Below are positions 1-6,027 of a DNA stretch of 64,000 nt, in pieces (within the stretch, counting starts at the first letter, position 1; every line of letters begins with the position of its first letter). The stretch lies in the NCBI GenBank assembly GCA_017849455.1, contig JAFIGX010000004.1, positions 1 through 64,000 on the forward strand. The letters are read 5' to 3'. The position numbers were made by a program, and so were the translations under genes. The stretch comes from Pseudobacter sp. (lineage in GTDB: Bacteria > Bacteroidota > Bacteroidia > Chitinophagales > Chitinophagaceae). The notes under the pieces were generated by a model. It worked only from the letters and a program-made list of their open reading frames with translations. It did not search any database and was not told where the DNA came from.

Positions 1-51
1 GTCGGGCAATTCCACGTCTGAATAGTAGCTTTCCGCAGTACAGGGTTCCCC

Positions 52-81
52 GACTGCCAACTGCCAATTGCCAACTGCAAA
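52..81. repeat. short tandem heptamer repeat
   Basis: About four imperfect 7-bp units (GACTGCC, AACTGCC, AATTGCC, AACTGCA) lie just beyond the stop codon of the LacI-type gene. It resembles the unit-built arms of the octamer repeats elsewhere in the window but has a different period and no visible inverted partner here. The partner could lie outside the window. Confidence 0.5.
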
Positions 82-84
82 CTC

Positions 85-1101
85 TTATTGCGCTGTTGAC
101 TTTCGTACGATCAGTTTCGAATTGAGTATGATCCTTTCTTCGGAAAAGGTCATACTCTTTTTTTCGAGTATCTTGAAGAGGATGGAGGCAGCTTCTTTAC
201 CGATCTCGAAAGCTGGTTGTGTGATGGTGGTGAGCGAAGGATTCAGCAAAGCGGCGGTCTCCAGGTTGGAAAAACTGATGATCCTGATATCGCCGGGGAT
301 AGAGAGATTCAATTCTTCGCAGGCATGATAGCTGGCGATGGCAAGTCGTTCCACAGAGGCGAAAATGGCGTCTGGCCGGTTCTTCCTTTTCAACAAAGCG
401 ATCACCGTTTTATAATTTTCTTCATTATCATGGATACTGCATTGTATGGCCAGTTTAGGATCATGTTTGATCCGATGGTCTTCCAGCGCTTCCAGGTAAC
501 CCTGCATCCGTTTATTGGAGATCGACAGGTTATTGGAGATCGACAGGTAAGCGATCCGCCTGCAGCCCGATTGGATCAGGTGCTCTGCGGCCTTGTACCC
601 GCTCTCATAATCGTTCGTGATCACTTTAGGGCTATTGATGCTCTCCGCAATGCGATCGAAGAATACGATGGGAATGCCTTTTTGTTTGAGGTCTACCAGG
701 TGATCGTAATTCGTGGTTTCACCGGAAAGTGATACCAGTATCCCATCCACCCTGCCGCTCTGCAGGTGCCGGGTGATGGCCACTTCCTTCTCATATTGTT
801 CATGGGTGAGATAGATCAGTACATGGTATCCTTTTTCCTGGGCAATGCTCTCGATACCATTGATGGCCAGTGCAAAAAAGTTATTGGCGATCTCCGGTAT
901 CACAACGGCGATAGTACGGCTCTTATGTTTCCGCAAGCTGCTGGCATAGGGATTAGGCTGGTAATTGAGCTTTCGCGCCAGCTCGAATACCCGTTCTTTG
1001 GTTTCGGCACTGATCTCGTAACTATCCCGCAATGCCCTCGATACGGTGGACACTGCCAGTCCGAGCTCCTTTGCCAGTCTTTTCAGATCTACCGTTGCCA
1101 T
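85..1101 (-). CDS. LacI-family transcriptional regulator
   Basis: DNA-binding repressor or activator that responds to a small ligand, probably a sugar. The N-terminus (MATVDLKRLAKELGLAVSTV) is a classic LacI helix-turn-helix with hinge helix, followed by a periplasmic-binding-protein-like sensor domain (VVIPEIANNFFA onward) to the end, 338 aa in total, normal for the family. The ATG at 1101 is chosen because the helix-turn-helix starts there; an in-frame upstream ATG at 1140 would add 13 residues not expected in the family and would start inside the predicted promoter. The gene stands alone and its target is unknown. The sugar-utilization genes start 13 kb away, so a regulatory link to them is only a guess. 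A perfect 18-bp tandem duplication (512-547) encodes a repeated LSISNN/LSISNK. Confidence 0.93.
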   Translation of the reverse strand: MATVDLKRLAKELGLAVSTVSRALRDSYEISAETKERVFELARKLNYQPNPYASSLRKHKSRTIAVVIPEIANNFFALAINGIESIAQEKGYHVLIYLTHEQYEKEVAITRHLQSGRVDGILVSLSGETTNYDHLVDLKQKGIPIVFFDRIAESINSPKVITNDYESGYKAAEHLIQSGCRRIAYLSISNNLSISNKRMQGYLEALEDHRIKHDPKLAIQCSIHDNEENYKTVIALLKRKNRPDAIFASVERLAIASYHACEELNLSIPGDIRIISFSNLETAALLNPSLTTITQPAFEIGKEAASILFKILEKKSMTFSEERIILNSKLIVRKSTAQ

Positions 1102-1137
1102 GACCAATCGTTTTTCACAACCGACCCGGTTGCGGCC

Positions 1138-1145
1138 CAAAAATA
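1138..1145 (-). promoter_or_regulatory. Bacteroidota-type -7 element for the lacI-type gene
   Basis: Read on the minus strand this is TATTTTTG, an exact match to the Bacteroidota -7 consensus TAnnTTTG. It lies about 37 bp before the chosen ATG at 1101, giving a short leader. The palindrome at 1158-1171 sits just upstream, between the -7 and the expected -33 region. No convincing -33 TTG is claimed. Confidence 0.55.
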
Positions 1146-1157
1146 GGGCATTAGGGG

Positions 1158-1171
1158 CGTTTTCGAAAACG
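1158..1171. promoter_or_regulatory. perfect palindrome, probable LacI-family operator
   Basis: CGTTTTCGAAAACG is a 14-bp perfect palindrome with a central CG, the usual form of a LacI-family operator. A further half-site-like CGAAAT lies next to it (minus strand). It lies 12 bp upstream of the predicted -7 element of the adjacent regulator gene, so it would block RNA polymerase when bound. Autoregulation is inferred; no binding evidence exists in the sequence. Confidence 0.6.
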
Positions 1172-1212
1172 ATTTCGTAAAAGCGGAGGCAATCTCCACC
1201 GACCTAAAAGAT

Positions 1213-1415
1213 CTATACCCGCTTCTTATCTTTATCAACCTTACGATTGGGAATATCTTCTGACTCTAGATGCGCTTTTAGTTTTCCATACAGCGCTTCC
1301 TCCCAAAAACTCTTTCACCAACGGAGGAAGGACACCATCCCAAACCAATAGGGTCCCACCTTTTTGAAGCGCTCTGCTGTTCTTTCTTAAAAACTTCAAA
1401 ATCGAAGGTTTTCAT
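1213..1415 (-). pseudogene. IS256-family transposase N-terminal remnant, frameshifted
   Basis: Translation on the minus strand in three successive frames rebuilds one IS256-like N-terminus: MKTFDFEVFKKE, then RALQKGGTLLVWDGVLPPL with VKEFL, then WEEALYGKLKAHLESEDIPN and RKVDKDKKRV. The order and motifs (PPLVKEF, EALxxxLxAHLESEDIPNR) fit this transposase family. At least two frameshifts separate the parts, and the DDE catalytic region is absent. It is a dead fragment marking old mobile-element activity between the regulator and the toxin locus. Confidence 0.6.
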
Positions 1416-1433
1416 TTCCATATGTTATCAATT

Positions 1434-1441
1434 TATGTTTG
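1434..1441 (+). promoter_or_regulatory. relic -7 promoter element upstream of the XRE pseudogene
   Basis: TATGTTTG matches TAnnTTTG exactly and lies about 70 bp before the first readable part of the decayed XRE-type gene. It is probably the leftover promoter of that gene. No clear -33 element was seen. Confidence 0.35.
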
Positions 1442-1512
1442 CTTACCTTTAAACTGACATACTTTCAAGCAGTATTATAAGTTTCGGAAATAGGTTGTTA
1501 TAGGCGCGTAAG

Positions 1513-1740
1513 ATGAAGGACATCAGCCAAGATGAATTGGCTAAACATCTTGGCCCCAAAAGCCCGGTCATTGGTCTGCATGAACTCAATGGGATGAAAC
1601 CCTTTATTGAGGCTGATGAAATGGCTCACCACCTTAGGGTATCTTTGGATTAGCTCGTTGGTATTATCGATTATGAACTAGACAATATCACCTTGACCCC
1701 TATTCAAGTTATAAATAAACTACTCAAAAAATACCAGTAG
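1513..1740 (+). pseudogene. XRE-family (HTH) transcriptional regulator, nonsense-mutated
   Basis: The frame starting at 1513 reads MKDISQDELAKHLGPKSPVI then a typical XRE tail ending in VSLD, followed by TAG at 1651-1653. After that stop the same frame goes on with LVGIIDYELDN to a final TAG at 1738. Intact relatives carry DYLVG at the point of the stop. Upstream, FGNRLL-stop-ARK in the same frame fits the missing first helix. So there are at least two nonsense mutations and no intact start. It encoded a small DNA-binding protein of the antitoxin or phage-repressor type. Confidence 0.6.
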
Positions 1741-1768
1741 CCCAAAATCGGGTTTCTGGCATTTTTTA
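1734..1768 (+). terminator. Rho-independent terminator after the XRE pseudogene
   Basis: CCAGTAGCCC pairs with GGGTTTCTGG across a loop of about six bases (one mismatch and one G-T pair) and is followed by CATTTTTTAT. The stem starts inside the final codon of the decayed regulator, the usual position for an intrinsic terminator. Confidence 0.65.
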
Positions 1769-1807
1769 TCTCAAACAGAAAAATTAAACCTGTCAATTAC
1801 TTGCAAG

Positions 1808-2395
1808 ATGGCAATAGAAGAAGTAAATAAGCTGAAAGGATTAGGTTTTACTAAACAAGTTGCTTTCGCATACCTTACCTGTGAACGGCTTTATCCTAAT
1901 TATATATATTTTTCAAACAATTTCGGTTTTGGCAGTCCAGGCGTTCTTCGAGGGGCCATTGATTATTTATACCTCAATCTCTTTGAGACTAACCCGGATA
2001 AAACCAAAATTGATTTACTCATAAAGGACGTCGACAATAATACGCCAGATACTGAGGACTTTACCACCATATTTGTTTCCTCTGCCCTTGATGCTTGTAC
2101 AGCCATCAGCGATAGTTTAGGATTTTTAGTTGATAAAGATTTCTCAAAAATAACATACGTCTCCTCATATGGTTTTGACACCGTCGATATGTATATTCAA
2201 GAAATAGAAAATATTGAACCGACTGAGAAAAATTTCAGACAAAGAGTCAATGATCATCCTTTAATGAAAAAGGAGATACTTATACAGCAAGGTATAATTA
2301 CTTTTCTATGTAATGCCAACTCAATTGATTACGGTGATATACAAACATTATTACATCTTCAGGAAAACAAGAAAAAAGGCGCCTTTAATTTATAG
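1808..2395 (+). CDS. DUF416 family protein
   Basis: This 195-aa soluble protein has no signal peptide or membrane segment. Near the N-terminus it shows FAYLTCERLYPNY, then a block with PDTEDF and SALDA, the characteristic signature of DUF416 (E. coli YjaG-like, about the same length). The biochemical function of the family is not known to me. It is the only plus-strand gene in the strip beside the toxin array and is AT-rich like it. Relatives are sometimes found beside Rhs toxins, so an immunity role is possible but not shown by the sequence. Confidence 0.7.
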   Translation: MAIEEVNKLKGLGFTKQVAFAYLTCERLYPNYIYFSNNFGFGSPGVLRGAIDYLYLNLFETNPDKTKIDLLIKDVDNNTPDTEDFTTIFVSSALDACTAISDSLGFLVDKDFSKITYVSSYGFDTVDMYIQEIENIEPTEKNFRQRVNDHPLMKKEILIQQGIITFLCNANSIDYGDIQTLLHLQENKKKGAFNL

Positions 2396-2588
2396 GATTG
2401 CCTTTCGATAATGAACCATAGTGCCGGCATCCTTAAACTCATTCGCAATAATTTCATTTACACAGTTTATAAGATAGTGTCAAGCCGTTCAGCTAAATTG
2501 ATGCCTGAAATAGGCAATAGACTCACTACCTTTCTTTTAACTTTTGTAATTACCATCTCTCCAATCCAATAGGCCCTATTTTGTAATT

Positions 2589-3036
2589 CTATTTTTTTTC
2601 CATCTTCCTTATGAAGGATGTAAGTAGTCTATAGTAGCTTTTGAGGTCTTCGTTAGGTACAAATTCTATTTTTTTATGATAATAAGATGGATGGATACTA
2701 AGGAAACCAGGACCAATGGTATTATTTTCCCTTTCACCAAATATTGGGGTGAAAAAATCAATTGTTGGTCCCCCATATCGTTGCTTAACATAGTATTTTT
2801 CTACTCCTTCCTTTTTGAATGAGCCTAACTCCAAAGAATAGAAGGAGTATTTTTGATTAAGTAGAAATAGAAGAGGGCCTTCCTTACAATATTTCTTAAA
2901 CCCTTCCATATCGGAAGCAATTATATTCCTTATTTTCGTATCGAAGATCAGGAACTATTCTACATTGATTTCTTAGTGAAAATTCTATGAAATGAACTCT
3001 CTCCTGTTCACAAAGAAAAAAATCAATTTGAGGCAT
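2589..3036 (-). pseudogene. frameshifted small protein gene, immunity-like
   Basis: The downstream part is an open frame from an ATG at 2909 (106 aa, containing LELGSFKKEGVEKYY and YGGPTIDFF). Another frame from ATG 3036 gives MPQIDFFLCEQERVHFIEFS and on to PDLRYENKEY. The two join if a 1-nt indel near 2915-2930 is corrected, giving a protein of about 149 aa beginning MPQIDFF, a start seen in small proteins beside Bacteroidota Rhs toxins. Either a true frameshift or a sequence error explains this. It is last in the leftward toxin/immunity array, without its own recognizable toxin upstream. I do not know its family name; the immunity role is inferred from position. Confidence 0.5.
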
Positions 3037-3143
3037 TTTCTTTTTTTATTGACCGACTTTATATGATTCTTGATATACTTGCCTCCCCGCCACTCAGAAA
3101 AGCATCCGGGGTCTGATTTGTTAATACCATACACCTCCAAACT

Positions 3144-3467
3144 TTATTTTATTAGATTACTGTATCTAAATTGGTACCCGATGGAATCCAATATTTCTTT
3201 AGTTCTCCTTAGAAACTGCTCACCCTCCTCATTTGGGAAATATTTCGATATGACATTAATTAGAATATTGCGTCCTCGTGAATTAGGATAATTGTCATAT
3301 AAACTTCCATTATCTACAGCATCCAGATAGGCATTTAACTTGTCCTGTAACTTAAGAAGATGTACATTTTCATTATCCCATTCCAAATCATCTGATACTG
3401 TTAGAACAACATTACCTTCTTTATCTATGCTAATAAGGTCAATTACATTTGTATTCTCTACTGACAT
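3144..3467 (-). CDS. DUF6572 domain protein, probable immunity protein
   Basis: This 107-aa cytoplasmic protein begins MSVENTNVIDLISIDKEGNV and contains LEWDNENVHLLKLQDKLNAY and the block KYFPNEEGEQFL, the pattern of DUF6572 proteins. It lies immediately downstream of the Rhs tip: the read-through end of that toxin frame (3474) is only 6 bp before this ATG, the usual toxin-immunity spacing. It should bind and neutralise the matching nuclease-like tip. The function is inferred from the family context and not from catalytic residues. Confidence 0.65.
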   Translation of the reverse strand: MSVENTNVIDLISIDKEGNVVLTVSDDLEWDNENVHLLKLQDKLNAYLDAVDNGSLYDNYPNSRGRNILINVISKYFPNEEGEQFLRRTKEILDSIGYQFRYSNLIK

Positions 3468-3473
3468 AATGTA

Positions 3474-3536
3474 TTATTCATTTTTATTCGGCCTAACAAT
3501 ATTAACTTTAATTGGTGGTATCAATGTACCAGCAGG
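3474..3536 (-). other. conserved tail of the Rhs tip lying beyond a premature stop
   Basis: After the TAA at 3537-3539 the frame remains open and reads PAGTLIPPIKVNIVRPNKNE to a stop at 3474-3476. A GxPxGTxIPP ending is typical of this class of Rhs tips, so the TAA looks like a point mutation (for example TAT to TAA) in a once longer gene. Confidence 0.55.
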
Positions 3537-4379
3537 TTATCCTTCAGAAGCTCCTTTATTTCCTACAACTACTCCTCCTTTTTGTTCAAGAATGGGATAT
3601 CCAATTTTTTGATTTCTTGTAAGCATAGCTGCTTCAGATGACTTCGCCTCAGTTAATACAATATTTCCATTTGACTTACTAACCACATCTATTCTGACTT
3701 TACCCGAAGCTCCGTTTGGTTTTATTGTGACCTGTCCGGCAATATTGGTGTGGCCAGCTTGTTTAAGCTCTTGAGTTACAACTTTTTCATATGCTTCGCC
3801 TTGTGCTGCATTTTTTGTGACTTGCGGAACTACTTTTTGTTCCACGGATACTGCTGCACTCTCTGCCAATTTAGTGAGTGGCCCTCTCAACACAGGCATT
3901 GAAGAAACTAAAGCTGGACCAGCAGCTTCCATTCTTGGTTTACTCTCAGTAAAATCACTTTCAACACTCCGCCCAGTTATAAACTCAACAACGGGAGTTA
4001 AAGGGTTAATGTTTACATTAATAACCCTGGCTACATCGTTGGCTCCTTGATAAACAGATTTTGCAGTTTCAATGGAAGAATACTTGATCTCTTTCCATAT
4101 CTCCTTTAATAGTTGACAACAGGCCTGTCCTTCATCTCCCAGAGGATCACTATATTTAATAGGATTATTATAATTGGAAGCATATGGAGTCCACATCTCC
4201 ATATTGTCGACCTTCCCACCAATCTCCCACCAAAGACCTTTCTGAGGATCTAATTCTCGCAAGTGAGCATCATATATACCCAAGCCAATATCTCCTTCGA
4301 AGTCGATTCCGTTATACTTTTTCCTATTTTCAACATAATTAGGCTTGAAGGCCTTTGAGGAAATCCCCGCCATCGTCAA
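3537..4379 (-). CDS. orphan Rhs tip with nuclease-like C-terminus, truncated at both ends
   Basis: The open frame codes 280 aa. The first 100 residues are the end of an Rhs core (MAGISSKAF, LDPQKGLWWEIGGK, NNPIKYSDPLGDE); the codons before 4379 read KYYPFGLT in frame back to a stop, so the large Rhs shell is missing. A variable linker follows, then a C-terminal domain with KVRIDVV and IVLTEAKSSEA, which resembles a PD-(D/E)xK nuclease (Asp, then Glu-x-Lys). The frame ends at TAA 3537-3539, but the same frame continues to 3474 with PAGTLIPPIKVNIVRP, the expected family ending. It is thus probably a silent displaced cassette, serving as a donor for recombination or simply decaying. Confidence 0.65.
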   Translation of the reverse strand: MTMAGISSKAFKPNYVENRKKYNGIDFEGDIGLGIYDAHLRELDPQKGLWWEIGGKVDNMEMWTPYASNYNNPIKYSDPLGDEGQACCQLLKEIWKEIKYSSIETAKSVYQGANDVARVINVNINPLTPVVEFITGRSVESDFTESKPRMEAAGPALVSSMPVLRGPLTKLAESAAVSVEQKVVPQVTKNAAQGEAYEKVVTQELKQAGHTNIAGQVTIKPNGASGKVRIDVVSKSNGNIVLTEAKSSEAAMLTRNQKIGYPILEQKGGVVVGNKGASEG

Positions 4380-4394
4380 CCCAAACGGATAATA
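4363..4394. repeat. Rhs core direct repeat, copy 1
   Basis: These 32 bp are identical to 6893-6924 in the main rhs gene. On the minus strand they encode the core motif YYPFGLTMAGI. Similarity continues on one side at lower identity. It is a natural place for homologous exchange of C-terminal tips. Confidence 0.85.
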
Positions 4395-4484
4395 CTTACC
4401 GACCTTATCTTAATACTTCCTCAGATTTTCGGGAAGCTGTTGCAGGCTATGTTAAAGCGTATCAATTGTCACTAAGGCTCATAA

Positions 4485-4823
4485 CTAACTTTTTAACACT
4501 TCTTCATCTAATCGACCTGCTCCGATTGCTTTTTCCAGATCGCTTATCGTAAGATCTTTCTTTTGCTTCGGCTTCTTCCCTGAAAAAAGATTTTCGAATG
4601 CCCCTGCTGTATCAATACCTTCCGGGTTAAAATAATCTGCTGCCCTGAAGTTTGAAACATCCACTTTGAACTCCTTTGAAAAGGCAAGGATAAAATCAAC
4701 CGCATCGTCACCATAAATACCTAAGTCATTTTGTAGAGAAGTATTTTTAGTCACTTCTTCATCATCAACAGCCGTCATTCTTACAACAAACTCTTTAACT
4801 TTTTCCCAAATTTCATTATTCAT
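4485..4823 (-). CDS. DUF1493 family protein, probable immunity protein
   Basis: This 112-aa soluble protein contains LQNDLGIYGDDAVDFILAFS followed by FKVDVSNF and YF, the hallmark of DUF1493 (acyl-carrier-protein-like fold, without the phosphopantetheine Ser motif). Its ATG at 4823 overlaps the end of the Hint gene by 8 bp, so the two are translationally coupled. Placement after a toxin-type module suggests an immunity role. An A8 run (plus-strand T8, 4823-4830) covers the overlap; loss of one A would fuse it in frame to the Hint protein. Confidence 0.65.
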   Translation of the reverse strand: MNNEIWEKVKEFVVRMTAVDDEEVTKNTSLQNDLGIYGDDAVDFILAFSKEFKVDVSNFRAADYFNPEGIDTAGAFENLFSGKKPKQKKDLTISDLEKAIGAGRLDEEVLKS

Positions 4824-5673
4824 TTTTTTTCATTTTATTATTAGTAATATTGTTAACGCTCTCAACAATATCTTTGTTGTGAACAAGTATTGAGATAGCT
4901 GTGACAAAATAGTTGTGGTTGCCATCAACCTCAATATTGTGGACTTCAACATATTTACTTTTAAGCCTTAGTGTTATCACTTTTAGGTTATCACCTGTCG
5001 AAGTTTTTAGTTTATCCCCAGGCTTTAGTTCCTTAACTTTCACCCAACCCTTGCCATCGACATAAAAAGGATGCTCTGCTGTTACGAAGATTTTTTCTTT
5101 GGGCACTGTCAACTCATAAATGTTTTTCGTTTGTCTATTCAGCACACGAACAACTTTATTCAACTCAACTCTTTCCAAATTAAAATTATAGGTGTAAACA
5201 CTATCCCCAATGTGTATTTTTTCAATAGGAATCAACGAATCTTTACCATATACTAAGGTCCCTTTTTCAAAACAAATGTGATAGATAAGATTGCTTGGCT
5301 TATTAAATTCTGCGGGTTTATCGATTGGGAATGCATTATTATAACTCTCAATACCTCCTTGCGCAGCCGGATACCAAGTATCCCAAACGTCCTTTGCTAA
5401 CAAAACGTATCCTACGCCAGGCACAGCCCGGCCTGCCAATCTACCCCACGTTGTGGCACCAATTACTTTATTTACAATTTTAGCCGCCGTTTTCTTAGCG
5501 ACAACTTTTCGAAGAACCTTTCTCGTCGTTGTTTTTAGGCCGGCAGTCGATTTAGGAAAAAGCTTATTCAAAGTCCATGACGCAATTGATGACCCTGGCT
5601 CTGATCCAAGCATTCCTTTTGGTTTTAGAGAATTTATGGGTTGACCTAATAATATCAATACAGATCCTGGCAC
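4816..5673 (-). CDS. Hint-domain module of a polymorphic toxin, lacking a toxin domain
   Basis: The 285-aa product starts with GTG. Residues 1-100 (GSVLILLGQPINSLKP, LGSEPGSSIAS, RAVPGVGYVLLAKD) resemble the segment that precedes toxin domains in secreted effectors. Residues 134-266 form a Hint autoprocessing domain: Cys134 in CFEKGTLVYG, His201 in TAEHPF, and the ending ILVHN (His265-Asn266). Such domains cut themselves after the final Asn to release a C-terminal toxin, but only 19 residues follow here, so the toxin appears lost or never captured. The delivery N-terminus is absent as well. It begins 3 bp after the RraB-type gene and overlaps the DUF1493 gene. Confidence 0.72.
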   Translation of the reverse strand: MPGSVLILLGQPINSLKPKGMLGSEPGSSIASWTLNKLFPKSTAGLKTTTRKVLRKVVAKKTAAKIVNKVIGATTWGRLAGRAVPGVGYVLLAKDVWDTWYPAAQGGIESYNNAFPIDKPAEFNKPSNLIYHICFEKGTLVYGKDSLIPIEKIHIGDSVYTYNFNLERVELNKVVRVLNRQTKNIYELTVPKEKIFVTAEHPFYVDGKGWVKVKELKPGDKLKTSTGDNLKVITLRLKSKYVEVHNIEVDGNHNYFVTAISILVHNKDIVESVNNITNNKMKKNE

Positions 5674-5676
5674 TAT

Positions 5677-6009
5677 TCACCCTACTTCTAATTTCTCAAC
5701 ATCCCAACCATCATATAAATCAATCCCACAAAATTTCGCCAATTCATTAAAAGCAATATTTCGTTTGTGTAATTTTTCTGCGGTTAAAATGTCTATTTTG
5801 CTTACAGTTAACATCCAATCTTTTGTGTCAAGCTGTTCTAATTTTTCTAATATATATTGATGGTTTTTTAGTTCATTATAAACTTTTATTAAACGTTCCT
5901 TGTTGCTGTCTATAAAGAAAAAGCCCCATTTTAAACTACCATTCGTGTCAAATCCGTCCTCGCCCATTTTGGCAAATAAATACTGGATATTATTTAGATC
6001 AGACTGCAT
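5677..6009 (-). CDS. RraB-like immunity protein
   Basis: This 110-aa soluble protein matches the RraB (regulator of ribonuclease E activity B) fold: LKWGFFFIDSNKERLIKVY, a WMLTVSKIDILTAEKLHKRN block and the ending GIDLYDGWDVEKLEVG. In Bacteroidota this domain often occurs directly after Rhs toxins. Here it starts 18 bp after the Rhs-nuclease gene ends, so it is best read as that toxin's immunity protein rather than a regulator of RNase E. Confidence 0.75.
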   Translation of the reverse strand: MQSDLNNIQYLFAKMGEDGFDTNGSLKWGFFFIDSNKERLIKVYNELKNHQYILEKLEQLDTKDWMLTVSKIDILTAEKLHKRNIAFNELAKFCGIDLYDGWDVEKLEVG

Positions 6010-6027
6010 TGATAGAGTTTTAATTCG

